Part shown: one piece after another, positions 24,832 to 38,600 of the stretch
Position numbering within the stretch: position 1 is the stretch's first letter
Layout of the letters: every line of letters begins with the position of its first letter
From: Toxonevra muliebris
Taxonomy: Eukaryota; Arthropoda; Insecta; Diptera; Pallopteridae
Assembly (NCBI GenBank): GCA_963691655.1
Contig: OY829329.1
Location: 7,578,708 to 7,642,707, forward strand
DNA: 64,000 bases
Direction: 5' to 3'
Translations under genes and position numbers: made by a program
Notes under the pieces: model-generated
The model's input: only the letters and a program-made list of their open reading frames with translations
Database searches by the model: none
What the model was told of the DNA's origin: nothing

Positions 24832-27800
24832 ATGGGAGTAACAGGACTTTGGAAGCTTATTGAACCATGTGGAAAACCAGTACCTGTCGAAACGTTGGAG
24901 GGCAAGATAATTGCTGTTGGTAAGATCTTTGCTATGCTCAGTGCTCAATTATGAATTTCATTTTCAAATGCTTTTGGTAGACATTTCTATTTGGTTACAT
25001 CAGGTGGTTAAAGGTTTCCAAGACAATAAAGGTTCAGCTTTGTCCAATGCACATTTGTTAGGACTCTTTCATCGACTTTGCAAATTGCTCTACTATCGTG
25101 TACGCCCAGTTTTTGTGTTCGATGGATGTGTACCACAGTTAAAACGCGACACAATAGTAAGTTGAAATAATCAAAAACAAAGAAGTAATGACACTGGTAA
25201 ATTTATACTCGTTCATGTTCTATAGGCACGTCGCCAACAGCAAAGAAGTAAACTTAGCAATGAGGCGGATCGAATTCAGGCACTGCTTTTGCAATCATTA
25301 GCCAAAGAAAAAGTGGTACAACAGGCATTGGGTGCAAGCCAAGCAGAATTACTACTCAAATCACCAGCTAAACGGCTTGGCAAAGCAGCACGATCTGAAA
25401 ATGAATTGGATGACCTGTTTAAACTTCCTGAGTTACCTGGTTCTTCAACTGGTATAGGAATACCTAAAAAAACGGGCACTGAAAATTGCAATGAAGAAAA
25501 CGACTATGATGAATCTAGTTGCGCTTCAGATGACAATAACTATCTCACATCAACAGATGATAGTTCTTTCGATCAATCCAATCCACGACATTCATACAAT
25601 ACAAATTTGCAAACAATTGATGTTCGTAGTCAACATTTTCGAAATCTGCCGGCAGATGTTCGGCATGAGATACTCGTTGATATCAAAGAGACACGAAAGC
25701 AATCTTCATGGGGACGCCTACATGAATTGCCCCCACGTAGTGATGACTTCAGTTCGTTCCAAATGAAACGTTTGTTAAAACGGCGTGCTGTACAAGAGAG
25801 TCTCGAGGAGGCGCAACAAGAAATGGGTGGGCGATCACTGACATACAACGAATTGAACAATCTTTTTACTGAAGAAGGCATAGTTGAACCGAGAGCAATT
25901 GAACAGAGTAATATAATTTTTAAATACATAATTTGTTAACCTATTTTAAGCTATTTTTTTTGTTAGGTTCAAAGCAAATTTGTTCAGACGAAAATACTCG
26001 CTTTCTGCTCGTTCGTGACCTAAAGACAAAGATGACTAAAGTTACAGATGAGGAAAAAAAGAATAGCTCAAAATTGTCTGATTTTAATGAAATTAAAAAA
26101 TCATCCCTAGAAAAACAATCAACACAAACTACCAATGGCAAAGAGTATTCACCTGGAAAACAAGATCAGGATTCTGAAAACCTTGATGGTGAATATGCTG
26201 CTGATTTAGAATTAGCAATTGCACGTTCACTTGAAGATTCGACTTTACATGTCTACAGTGAGAAAGACTTTCAATATGATTCGAGCGAAGACCTTAAATT
26301 GAATCGTGAACAACGTAAAAACCTAAAAAATGCAGCAATTGGTCCTGCACGTGATTACATGATTGAATATGGTGGCATGAACGATTCGGAAGTAGTAGAA
26401 ATATTAGAAGATACGCAATTACCTTCCAATAATTCAGAGGAACACAATCTTAAAAAATTACTGGAAAAAATTGAGGACAGAAGTGAAAAGTAAGTAAATA
26501 TGTAAATAAGTAAATATCAAACAACTTTGTTCCCCAGAAGAAGTATTAAAATATGTTCCCGACCTTAAAAAATATTTATTTTTCAGAGCTGATAATCTCG
26601 CCAATGTCGAGGATGTTTTACAAACTAAACTCAGCGGCAGCGAGAATTTGCAAGCTAACCTAAGCGGCGACGAGAGTACCACAGATATCATTCTTCGTGT
26701 TAGTGAAGAATCAGAAACAGATTCAGATTTAGAGAAAGTGACTGAAACAATGTCCAGCTTTAATAATAGTGAAATTTTGCAAAAGAAAAACACATTGGAA
26801 ATATTATTTGATATAAAGAAACCAATAGCGCCATCAGATGATCTTTTTGCTGATATTTTTGAATCAGGGAAAAGCGAAACAGAACAACAGCAAAATGATG
26901 CAAATTTCGAAAATAACAAAAATGAAACACAAAAATTAAGTTCTGAAGTAGTCAATGACAAAGTTGAGGGCGCAAAGTGCAAGAAAAATGTCCCAAATTA
27001 CAACATAACCACTGTAGAAAATTCCATTAAACCAATAAGAGCAAATCAAGTAGAAAAATTTGATGTTTTAGATGAGAAGAATGAAAACAAAATAGCTACC
27101 AATACCACTGAAAGCCCATTAGGGCGAAAAGCAGATCTGAAAACTTCTCATATACTCTCAATACTCGATGAAGTGAAGAAGCAAGCCATTGATGTTAAAA
27201 AAATCACTTTAAATGATATTAACCTCATTGAGATTTCAGATGAAGAAACTTCATCATCAGCCACAATAATTCAGGGAACACCTACAAAAATTAAACCGAA
27301 ATCAGAAATTATTGAAATATGTGATAGTGACGATGGCACCAATATTCCCAAACTACCGATAACATCACCAAGCAACTCACCGAAATTGAAAACACCATCC
27401 AAAAATAAAAGAATTTCTGAGTATTTTGATTTGAATTATGTAATAAAAAGAACACCGGAAAAAACTGCTGCTGAAAAAGAAGAAGAGCTTGTCCCTAAAG
27501 TAAAATCACCATTCTTTGTTAAGAAAACGCCAACGTCAAGTCGAAAACGTCCATCTGATTATAGTGTTGAACATTCTCCAAAAACTTCAAAAGCGGCGAA
27601 AGTGCTTTTTTCTAGTTATGCAACAAATGAAGAAGAGAAAGTTGGAGCTGAAACTAACGCGGGAGTTGAACCACTGAAAGAGAAATCGTCACCATTAACA
27701 GAGATGGTTTGTAAACATAAATTTCTGTTACATATTATTTTAATTATTTGTAAGTATTCATTCTTTACACTTAATATGAGTGAAGGGCGTATTCCGTCAA

Positions 27801-30246
27801 TGTGGTGTAGAATGAATACATATCTGAGTGTTGTATTCTCGAGCACTTCTTTTTAGCGTTCTAAGAAAAAAAAAAATTAAAATCGAAAACTTTTCCAATA
27901 TTTTTTTAAAACCTTAATTTTGAGAGTATCTATTTTGTTTTTATCACTAAGAGTTTACCAGATATTTATAATTACATTGCAAAATATTTGAATCTATTTT
28001 ATAGACTTTAGAATATAAATTTAATATAAATATTATATTTACATTTCTTTCTCTCTACAGGATGTCATCAACGAAGCAGCACAAGTATTGAAGCATCAAA
28101 AAACTAACGAAGAACTGAATACGTTAGCAACTGATTTGGCTAGAGAAAGACAAGACTTGGAGAGTGAACGAAATCGCCAAGATCGAATGGGCACATCTAT
28201 AAGTAAACGTATGAATGCCGATTGTCAAGAACTCTTACGCTTATTTGGCATTCCATATATCGTGGCGCCAATGGAAGCTGAAGCCCAATGTGCATTTCTT
28301 GATGCTACCGGACTTACAAATGGAACTATTACCGATGATAGTGATATTTGGTTATTTGGAGGACGCACAGTTTATAAGAATTTTTTTGCACAAAATAAAC
28401 ATGTACTGGAATTCCGAGCTGAACGCATAGAGAACTCATTCAATTGTGATCGTAAAAAGTTGATACAATTGGCATGCCTCGTGGGTAGTGACTACACCAC
28501 GGGTAGGAAGTTTACATACACATTTTTGTTATATGAATTATTTATGCTGTGGATTGCTTTTTTAAAGGTGTACATGGAGTAGGCGCTGTTACAGCCCTTG
28601 AGATTTTGGCATCATTTTCTCCACCGAGAGAATCAAAATCAAGCGATGGAAATACACAAAGTGCCATTTCAGCAGCACTAATGACCCTATGTAAATTTCG
28701 TGATTGGTGGGAGATTCATAAAACAACAACAATGCCACCTGGAAGCTCAGCACGGTTGGCGTTGAGCAAGAAATTGAAAAATATCGACTTACATGAAGGA
28801 TTTCCAAGTATTGCTGTAAGTATTCATTCCTTTTTCAAATTTAATAGTAAAAGTAGTGAAAAAAAGAAACCCAAATATTTTTCGATATAAAACATTTTTT
28901 ACCAAAACCTAATGATAGGTTTCGCAATCGTTTACCCGGTATAGTCATATATCGAATAGATGCTTCATATAACACCCCAAAGGGCGGGTAAGGAAGATTG
29001 CTGGATTTTTCTGTCTCAGTAAGTTTTTCCTCCCTTCCATAATAAACAACTTTCTCTTAGCTATGAGGCATGTACAAAGTAAAATAAAAAAAATTTTATA
29101 TTGGTCCCAAGTATACCAAAATGATTTGGTTCGGCCCCCATACCGGGGTTCTCAGACGTGATAGAGAAAATCTGAGTACAGAGCCAAATTACCCTTAAAA
29201 AGTTACCCATTCGACTTTTGAAATTTACTGTTGCACTGTGTAATTACAAAAATTCCAAATGCCTTGAAAACTTTGTATAAACGGAACATTTTCCATAAAA
29301 ATCTAATTCCGGAGCCTCGAAATTCATTTCCGACCTATGTCGTGGAATGTTCGTAATGACAAGAGGAATCATAATTTCGACGGCGCGGTATCGAAAAATT
29401 TTAGTCCATACAAATCGCCCCGGCCTAATGCACCTACATAAAAATATTAAAAGCAAACATTTTATTTGCATTGTTGTTGCATAGAAATGTGAGTAACAAA
29501 GAGAGATAGATTGCAAGCACACCAAATAACTGCATTCTCAGTCGTGTTATTGTTGGTGCATAAGAATGATGGGAGCATAGAACAAAAATAGAAAGAGAAA
29601 AAATTGAGTTTAACTGTTATGAGCAATTTAAAATTTATGTCCTACCGGGGAAAAAATGTTTACTCATCAAATACTTATATAAAGATTTTCAAATATTTTA
29701 CTATCTGCCCTATTTTTAGGTGTTTAAAATTAATGATCCTAAAAATACTTACTCTGCTTTTAATTACAGGTTATTGAGGCCTATATGTCACCTAAAGTAG
29801 ATGAATGTAAAGATTCTTTTAGTTGGGGTAACCCTGATATCGAATCAATTCGTGAATTTACAAAGAAATCTTTCGGTTGGACTCGAATAAAAACCGATGA
29901 CACTCTAATGCCAGTTATGAAAAAAATCAATGAGAAAAAAACTCAATTGACCATAAACAAATACTTTATTACAAAAAACAGCGAACGAGTACGCGAATTA
30001 AAAGTTAGCAAAAGAATACAAAAAGCCATTGAAAAAATGTCGGGCAAAATTGAAGAAGAAACTCCTGAAAAGCCCAAGGCGAAACGTACTACTAAACGCA
30101 AGCAACCAGCAGCAACGAAAACAAAAGGAGACCTCCAAAAACTCAACAAACAGCGTAAAAATATAAATGAAAGTAGTAGTTTATCACTGGAAGCCAGCAC
30201 AAGCTCCGGTGCAGGCATTAAAATTAAAAATATTATGCAGCATTAA
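24832..30246 (+). CDS. mus201: XPG/ERCC5-type structure-specific endonuclease (nucleotide excision repair)
   Basis: Eight exons: 24832-24919, 24981-25156, 25226-25907, 25967-26489, 26587-27706, 28061-28502, 28568-28815 and 29770-30246. Phases agree throughout and give 1251 residues, close to fly Mus201. The N nuclease region begins MGVTGLWKLIEP, with catalytic aspartates in VDISIWL and VFVFDG. A long acidic spacer (about 90-860) is typical of XPG and not of FEN1. The I region has APMEAEAQ (about 932), TDDSDIWLFG (about 955) and VGSDYTTGVHGVG (about 1005). A PIP box for PCNA, QLTINKYF, lies near 1152, and a Lys/Arg-rich tail is a likely nuclear signal. XPG makes the 3' incision at DNA lesions in a complex with TFIIH. 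The exon 5 donor GTTTGT is weak but is the only one that keeps the frame. Confidence 0.95.
27707..28060 (+). other. Fifth intron of mus201
   Basis: 354 bp with donor GTTTGT and a strong acceptor (CTTTCTCTCTACAG). The exon frame stays open for about 50 codons into the intron, but the downstream exon joins in phase only at this donor. No other content is visible. Confidence 0.6.
28816..29769 (+). other. Seventh intron of mus201, carrying a dispersed repeat
   Basis: 954 bp between GTAAGT and AATTACAG. The last third contains the repeat listed at 29505-29690. The part near 29130-29160 (CCCCCATACCGGGG) looks like another old repeat. No exon is recognised. Confidence 0.6.
29505..29690 (+). repeat. 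Dispersed repeat, copy in the mus201 intron
   Basis: It shares AGCACACCAA, a TGCATT, TCGTGTT, TTGGTG series and a final ATGTTTAC-TCA-AA block, in the same order and strand, with 31240-31350 in the U26 intron. Confidence 0.5.
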
Positions 30247-30331
30247 ACAAAGAAAAAAAAAGAAGCAAATACTTATCAAAAGCATGCAAAAAAATGTCAA
30301 CTTTCAATGTATTATTTATATCCATTTAATT

Positions 30332-33300
30332 TTATACGACTTTAAAACAATACATGAAATTGTCACGACAACCAAAATAAATTTGATCAGCTTTTATAGA
30401 GCATGGTGTTGAGAAAACTTCACCTTCTAAATCATATGCTGCTATAATATTTCCAGTCTCTGCTGATAGCAGTGCTAGCAATCCTTTTGTTGAACAGGCA
30501 AAAATATAAGTCGTCGATTGCATAGGCAATAATATTGGAGTTGCAAATATAGTAGAATTTAAGCATGTCTTCCATAATTGTTCCAAAGTGTTGTAATCTT
30601 CTTTCATTCCTTTGGCACTGTATGTAAACTTTAAGCAATAAACATGTCGATCATGGCAACCAAAATATATTGCAATTGTATTGGAATCATCTGATTGAGC
30701 GGCAGTGGCGGTTGTGATGCTGGAGAATATATTACCATCTGCCTCGAAGGTATGTAACTGAAATGTGTGAATTTGTATGCATGTTAGTTAGTAAGGAGGT
30801 GATAAAATTTTTTAATGAAAAAGTATATTTTTATTTTAGTTGTCTTCATAAAAAATATAAAATGAGAAATTTTATATTTTCCTTTTTACAAGGCAAAATC
30901 AGTTTTGTTTCTTCATTCTTCTGTTTTGTATTTCTGCTCTGAGTTATGCAATCGTGTAGTTGGCAAATTTTGTAGTTTCATTAAAACGTATGTATTCTAG
31001 TTTTTGACAGATTCAGTCGCAAGTTGGCTGCACATTGACTGGTTTTTTAAAACAATTGGGGGGCTTTTATTGCAGATTTTTACTTTTAACTTTTCGATTA
31101 CTTTTTCAAAAAGTATTTTAGAAAACAAGCAAGTGGCAATACGAAAGAGAATCGATAAAAATTGAGCAAGAAAACTTGTCGGGTAGAAAAGGAGGCATAG
31201 TAATATTGTGAGCATAATTAGAGCGAAAAGAACAGAAAAAGAAAGATCGCGAGCACACCAAGTAATTGCATTATTAATCGTGTTGTTGGTGGAGTATAAA
31301 AACTATATGAGCATAGCTCCTATCAGGAGCTAAGATGTTTACATATTAAAAACGCAAAATAGACTAAGTACTACGATTAACAACGAACTTACAATTTCTC
31401 CATTTTGCATCTTACAAATATGTAATTTTCCATTCACTTCAGCAATAACGATGAATTCAAATCCATTGTAGCATATCAAAGCAGGAGTAGAAAATATTGG
31501 AGAACCGCACTTTTTTATCCACATAGATTTGCCAGTATTAATATTAACACGAGCATAACTGCCATCCAGTGTGCAAGTAAGTAAAGAGTATGGATCGAGA
31601 AGAACTGGTGTGGAGAATATCCCTTTATTGCCAATCTTACAGTGCCACAATAATTCTTGAGTCTAAAATAAAACAGACCAGAAGATTTACTTAATAATTA
31701 ATAATAATAATAATTTCTAGCAGTAAATTAGTATTAATTTACCTTCAAGCAAACGCACAATAAATTGAAATCTTCAGCATAGCTAGCAACGATAACTTTA
31801 TCGTAATAAACTAATGGCTTGGCTTTTATCATACCACCAATGTTTACTTGCCAACAAATTTTTCCGCTTAAATAATCGAAAGCATACAACTGACCATCAT
31901 AGCAGCCAACCAGTCCCAGTTGAAGTGAATCAATTAATTCCACTTTGCATTCAATACGATCAGGTAATTCTAGGCGACATATTTCTTTTCCAGTCTCGGC
32001 GTCGAGCGTCAGTAGTATATGGGAATGTGAGCCAATACAAATGTATTGGTTTAAAATGTTAGTAGGAGAAGCATCAACACATTTATTCATATTAACACGC
32101 CAAAGTAAATTTAAAATTTTTGGTGTATGATTGAGATTCAGCGTACAACAGTTGCTAACTTCTTGAACACTTTTCAGTTTTGCTCTTTCTAGAAATTCAA
32201 TTAAATTTGCTATTGACTTATTCGGGTTAAACAACATTTCTAAGAATGATCGGCTATATGAGGGCTCCTCTAAGTATTCACCAATTTCACTAGACAAGCT
32301 CAGCGCTTGAAATGAGGTGCCACCCGCCGCCATAAATGATAAGTTTAATGGACTATTTTGACGTTTCCTTGGTGGACTATCATTAGTACGTTCACGTTCA
32401 TTATAATATGAAAAATTTATAGCGAGAACTTCACTAAGAAAACTTTTTAAAATTTCTTTGGGTGCTTTGTGATTGTCCGAATTTTTTATTGATTTTGTAA
32501 GCAATTTGCGATCTATTTTTCCATGTGAATTCAAAGGAAATGATTTCAGAAATAAAACTCTATTCGGCTTCTCATAGTTTGTTAAATGTTGGTTTAATAA
32601 AATGCTACATTCATATGCATTCCAATTCCTGCTATTGGCTGAAGTTATGCAGCTTATAAGTTTTTGAGAATGTTGCTGCCATAAACATATAACTTGCACA
32701 TCAATTGCTTGAAGTATCGTTTCCATTTTCTTGGCCAATGAATCTGGAATTAAAAGTTTGGTATTCAAAGGATTCTACAATTTTAACATTTTATGTTAAT
32801 TTTGTAACATTTTATTTTCATACCTAAACAAATACGTTTTCCAAATCTTTTGACGGTGTTATTTAATCTGCCAATATAATAAATATCACCATTTTCATCA
32901 CGTTCCACAAAGTCTCCTGTGCTTCGGAAGACCATGGCATTTGCATCTGCATTCAATTTATCTATTTGTGGTATATAACATTTTCTAGTAGGACTTCCCA
33001 ACTGCAACTCTCCTTGTTTTACCACTCCGATTAAAGTTTCACTTTCGCTATTTATTATGCGTACCTGCGTTTCAGCATCAATAGCTTTTCCTAATGGAAT
33101 ACGTTTTTTTCTCTCGCTAGGAGAGAATATAGTACATTCATGAATTAAACTCCAACAAGACAGTTCTGTTATGCCATATATATTAAAAATATGCTTTTCA
33201 CCAAAAGGCATATGTTCACTACGTTCGTTTGGCATCCACATGCAGAGCTCATCCAACGATGGGAATTCTTCGCCTCCCAAAAGTAGAATTCTAAGGTACT

Positions 33301-34308
33301 TGTTTACAGTATCAAATGAAAAAGATAAACACGCACATACCTCAATGAACTTTGTTTATTCAATATAATATTCCGAATAGCATCAACACCAAATAGACGA
33401 AACAAGGAAGGTGTCATTTGCAATATTGTTACACCGCCACCGTGCTGAATTGAAGAATTTCGCTCTGTAAATAACTTGCAAAGTAATTGTTGCGACATCA
33501 TTCGTATTGCTACTGTGGTAATGACAAGAGCAGCTCCATTCAATATAGCCATAAAGAGCTCAATTACAAAAGGATCAAATGTTAAAGGGGTGCACAGGTA
33601 AATAACATCTCTTGATGAAAGCTGAAGACGCGAGCTGAAAATTAACGGATTACATAACTTTTTAATAAAAAATTTTACCATCAATTACATTACCTAAGGC
33701 CTTTCACATTAGGTGCTATGCTCTCATATGGAACATGAACCATTTTTGGCATACCAGTACTTCCAGATGTTCCTATTGTATAACAAAAGTTTTGCTTTGC
33801 CATAGTTGTTGAGCAAGATACCGAAATTAAATAGAAAACCTCCCCGAGTACGTTTAATTGAAGCAATAATCCATTGTTGGGGAATTGTCTATTCACCGAT
33901 TTATTATCAGTAATGAGAAATTTTGCGCCACTATCATGCAAATGAGCTGCAAATACCTGCTCAGGCAGGTCTGTATCCATGGGACAAAAATTGCAATTGT
34001 GATTCAAAATGCTGCAAAATAAGTTACAAAATACGATATTAGCTATTTGTGTGGCGGGTTTTATAAAGCAGTATTTACCTTAATAGAAGTGTACAGGAGG
34101 CTGGCGAATGCCCTTGATACAGTTTCAATGCTATTCCTACTGATTCCGGTATGTTGTACTCTCTGAATTTAATGAGTAAATGCTCTACGGCTTGTAAAAT
34201 ATCCTTGTAAGTGTAGATAGTATCATTTGTTTCGAAACGATGGAGGATAAATACATTTTTCGCAAATTTACGTAAATACTGCAAGCTATAAAACTTCTGC
34301 ATTACCAT
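30332..34308 (-). CDS. U26: Beta-alanine-activating enzyme / acyl-CoA synthetase family 4 (AASDH-like)
   Basis: Seven minus-strand exons: 34308-34079, 34011-33694, 33634-33341, 33290-32824, 32743-31743, 31662-31393 and 30757-30332; phases agree, 1001 residues. The order is AMP-binding adenylation domain (P-loop YTIGTSGSTGMPK near residue 150, STGDF near 402), a phosphopantetheine carrier domain (AAGGTSFQA, attachment Ser about 579), then beta-propeller PQQ-type repeats to the C-terminus (repeated IFSTP and VFSTP motifs). This unusual order is that of animal AASDH; Drosophila's orthologue is U26. The human protein activates beta-alanine in vitro; its physiological role is unclear. The exon 5 acceptor was set at 32744 because only it restores frame and the conserved region. 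The gene converges on mus201 and diverges from D12. Confidence 0.92.
30758..31392 (-). other. Sixth intron of U26, carrying a dispersed repeat
   Basis: 635 bp with donor GTAAGT and acceptor TTTCAG. It contains the repeat copy listed at 31240-31350. No exon is recognised. Confidence 0.55.
31240..31350 (+). repeat. Dispersed repeat, copy in the U26 intron
   Basis: It matches the mus201-intron copy (29505-29690) in blocks such as GAGCACACCAA and TCGTGTTGTTGGTG, and ends with AGCTAAGATGTTTAC. The same tail occurs near 22.28 kb. Confidence 0.5.
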
Positions 34309-35641
34309 CAGAGTTTTAAAAACAGAAAATTATACATCACTTTCGATTTATTCGAAAAATCATTAAGTATCAAAGAAATTTTCTTATTTGACTAAATTTG
34401 GATATAAACAATATTAGCAACATCACCACGGAATGCCTAATATTAGTGATGGGCAATGTCATATGGTGATGCAAGCAATCGATAAATAAAACAATATATT
34501 ATATGCACCAGTGGGAAATTCGAGATGGTTCTAAAAATTGTTTTTTTCTATTTTGCCACACGATCTAAAAATCCCGTGGTTATATTGAAATTTTGTTCAG
34601 TGCCGCACACTGTTGTATTTATGAGTACTTTTGCCCATAAATTATTATTATTTTTCTTAAATTTGATAAAAATAATCATACATATATGGCATTCAATAAC
34701 TTTTTTTGATTGAAATTAAGGAAACATAAAAGAAGAAACAAAATTTTTGCAATAGTGCTGAAATTATAGAGATAGCCTTCAAAAAGTTTATACTACGGTT
34801 CTTAAGCATTTGACAGGCTTTTCGTAGGTTAGTTCTGTCAATTGTGAGCATAACTGGTAACTGCCAAATGTTTATGAGTACTTTGCGAGTTATTAGTTAT
34901 AGAAAAACAAATAAAACTTTGAGCTTTAACATTCGAAGAACTTGTTATCCATATTTTTATATTTTCTTTTTTGAAGAACAGCTGATCGATTAAGCCAGTA
35001 CTATCGTCGAGCGTGAGTTTCGCACTTTGCTTAAGCTACTAAAAGTTAACGAAATGAGTTGCATGTGTTCGCGTTCTTGGAAAAGCTGGCTTAAGTTAGC
35101 ATATGCCCATTATGGTTCCCTCTATAGTTGGGTCTTAAGATCACTGAAGTTAATGTTCACATGGGCGTAGGCATGAACGCCTGTCTGAAATAGAGAGGTT
35201 TAAAAAATGGGTAGAAAAAACTGGCGATTTTCTAACTCCTTCTTACTACCTATTTTCTTTCTCTTTCAGACAGGCGTTCATGCTTGCAAAACATACGCAA
35301 TCGTAATATCTATCATGCATACTGTACAATAATTCATTTCCATTGAGCTGGCAGCACTGGAAAGTTCTGGCGTTGTTTGGGCATTGTAAACGTGCAATCG
35401 TGAAACAAAATAGATTTATTTTGTTGTCATATGCTTTTATGAAGCGAGATTTTGTGAAAATAGCAACATACAAGGGTGGATTACATGTTGTTATAGTGAA
35501 CTCCACGAGTAGCACATCAAAAAAGCATTAGTGCCAGTGAATTCTGAGAGCAACACATCAAAAAATTGCTGGTGTTGGATAATTCCACGTGAAGAACATC
35601 AACAAATCGCTGGCAATCGAAGGATATTTAGGTTTCCAAAA
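34309..35641. other. Divergent promoter region of U26 and D12
   Basis: 1.33 kb between two divergent ATGs. An AATCGATAAA at about 34477-34486 is one base off the DRE core TATCGATA, common in fly housekeeping promoters. The hairpin element at 35171-35283 lies within, about 360 bp before the D12 ATG. No gene was recognised. Confidence 0.45.
35171..35283. mobile_element. Hairpin miniature element with perfect 20-bp inverted ends
   Basis: The ends GCATGAACGCCTGTCTGAAA (35171-35190) and TTTCAGACAGGCGTTCATGC (35264-35283) are exact reverse complements, and pairing continues imperfectly inward (purine-rich arm against CTTTCTCT). Total length is 113 bp. A degenerate relative lies at 6297-6370. It is probably a foldback miniature transposon; no clear target duplication is seen. 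Confidence 0.65.
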
Positions 35642-38600
35642 ATGTTTCCACAAAAACGTAAATATAGTGAATACCATGACCCCGACTATCCTGCAGGAAG
35701 AGAAAAATTGCCAACCACGTCTACTGCGAATGAAAGTCCGAACACCCACTCCGAAAGTGATTCTGTACAACGGATTTGCGATGTGATTTCGCGAGAATTT
35801 GATCGTGAAATTACGTTGAAACAAACACAAATAGAACAGATAGATGAACGACTTGGGCAAGCACGCAATTTACTTGATCAATTACGGTATAGAATCGTTT
35901 CGGAGTATTATCGTAAACAGGAACTGCCACTTACTCAAGCAGATGCATCGGCCATTCGAGGAAATCAAACCCTCTTTGAGGATGAGCCATTAGGACCTGA
36001 GATGGCATTGCATCCGTCACTAAAAAAGATTATTGGTAAAAAGCTGCAGAATTTCAATGATCTAATGCGTTCCTGCCCGGAACGTGCTGCTGCACAAAAT
36101 GCTAAGCACACAATCCGTTCTAGATCGCAAGCTCAAAAACGACAGGAACGAAGGATACAGCAAATGATACGCGATCAGGGAATCGTCATCGATCATTCCA
36201 AGGAGGACCCAAATGCCGATGCAAATAAATGTTCGACGAATATAATCAAAGTGGGGAGCGATCGTTCCATTTCCGCAAATGATCACACATCAACAGATAA
36301 GAAAACCACTGTCACTGTTCAAATGCACCAACCCACAGTAGGGAAAGCGCTTAATGCATCTCGACTTAATAACAAGACAAAGCATATAATTGTAATTGGC
36401 AATACTTCGAAGTATATTGGTGCTGAGGGAGATGGTGAACAGTTTAGTCATGGTCACATGTTCTCCCACAAATGGCTTGTTTATGTGCAGTCGAAAGATA
36501 TGTCTGTGCCATTGGAGGCGATAGTTAAAAAAGTATACTATGAAAAATTTTACATTTTATATTTGACTTATAGCTTATTTTCTTTTTCTAGGTTCGTTTT
36601 TTTCTCCATCCTTCTTATCGTCCCAATGACAACGTTGATATATGTGCGCCTCCATTTCAAATTACACGTCGTGGCTGGGGTGAATTCCCCATGCGTATTC
36701 AACTTTTTTTTCACGAACATCTCCAACAGAAGCCAGTACAGTTAATACATAATTTAGTATTGGATAAAACATTAAGTGGACTTCACACACTCGGTGCTGA
36801 AACGCTTGTGGAAATTTTGCTGCGGTCTGAAATGCCGCTGGTCGATGTTTCACAAGCAAATACAACCAAAAAAAACACTCAAGTCGACGAAATGCCAAAT
36901 TCATTTAAATCGCGCACGATTTCTTTTACACAAAAAGAAGATCTCGATGATAATCTTTTTGAATTTCTTAAAAAAATCGAAGAAACTCCCACATCGCTTT
37001 GTGCTGATATTGAGAAAATTCAACCAACAGTTATGGTTACGGAACCCCTAGCACATCTTACAAACAGCCCATGTAAATTATTACCAAACAGTCCACAAAA
37101 AAAGCAAGTTGAAATGCAACACCTTAATTCTACTAACACAGCAAGTATCAACAATAAAGTCAAATCTCCACTAAAGAATATGGAAATTATAAAATCGGAA
37201 CCTTCCATTTCATCAAAAGAAGCATCAATTAACTCATCTTCAACCACAAAAGCTAATGATGTTGCTGGTGTTTCTGCACAAACAACTCAAAGAATGCCAG
37301 TTAGTGCTAATGATTCAACGCATACACTTGTATGTTTAAAAAATGGTACAAGTGAAACTAATCCAATTATAACGAAGAAGGATGGAATTGCTGCCCCAAA
37401 AAAGTTGACCTCCATGCCGAAAAACGTTACAACTGCAGCTGCTGTCATTAAAACGCTTACTACAGCATCCAATCAGCTCACAACACTCACTGGGCCTTTG
37501 AATGTAAATAGTGCTCCAAAGAGAATTTTACAGAAGAAATTAGTGAAATTTATCGATGCAAATGGCCACATAAAATATTTGCAAATGCTGGTTGCAACGT
37601 CTTCTGGATCACAAACTCCATCTGTTAGTACTAAGAGTGCTGTCGTCCTACCATCTACAAGTACATCTACAATTAATGTGACCAAAGGATATTCAGGTAT
37701 GAAATAAAGTTATTAATTAAAGTATAAGAAGTAAATGAGAGTAGAGCATGTAACTTGCAGAGTTCCACTCCTACGTCAGTGTTTTCAGTTTCTGCTTATG
37801 TGGTATAGGTGGCACTAGCTTGGATAGAGTAATCGGTTTAATCTCCGAAAGGAGTTATAACGTTATAAACACAGAAAATGACAGACTTATGGCTGCATCT
37901 ATCAAAATTTAATGAATCAACCATTTCTAAAACTCCACATGCTATATTTATATCGGTTATTTAGGTATGGTCTATTTTACACTTTCTAGATGTCCGTGAA
38001 TGATCACTGTAAAAGGCACACCTTTGTCAGTATTATAAATGCTTATTGTAATTGAGTCCATGATAAAACCACAAATTTAGCTTGGCCAACCACTGAGAAC
38101 ATGGATGCTGAGCAGTGAGCTACTGAAGTTTTTTTCTACTGGGTTTCCATATTTTATGACCATAATTGTACTTTCAGACAATAAAAAAATTCTTTTGTGA
38201 ATTAATATTTGGGGTTTTATTTAGTAAATAAGTCAATACTTTAAAAAATATCACATGTGTTTTACTCAGATTCGGGAATAAATCTTTATTGTTTTTTATG
38301 CTCTAAGCCAATGGAACTGAAAAAACAATAATGGTCGAGTTAACCCATGTAGCAACAAAAACAACTAAAAATAACAAATAATTTCTCTTTGAATTGACCA
38401 CCCGTCAAATTGAGCCTTTTATTTCGCTGAATTCAAAGTGAATTTATATAGAAGATTATAGCAGTAGTACAATAAATTTACCACGGCAACAACAACGGAG
38501 TTTTGTTGCTCCGTCCATAATGGCGGAGCCAAGGTGAATTACTAGCAACTCTTTCGTCCTCAGCAGTAATTTTTCAAAATCATGGCACTGTTGAATTTGG

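Noticed and set aside
35531..35641. N-terminal extension of D12 before the chosen ATG
   Set aside because: The upstream part of the frame has no ATG; the first ATG is at 35642 and begins a plausible N-terminus.
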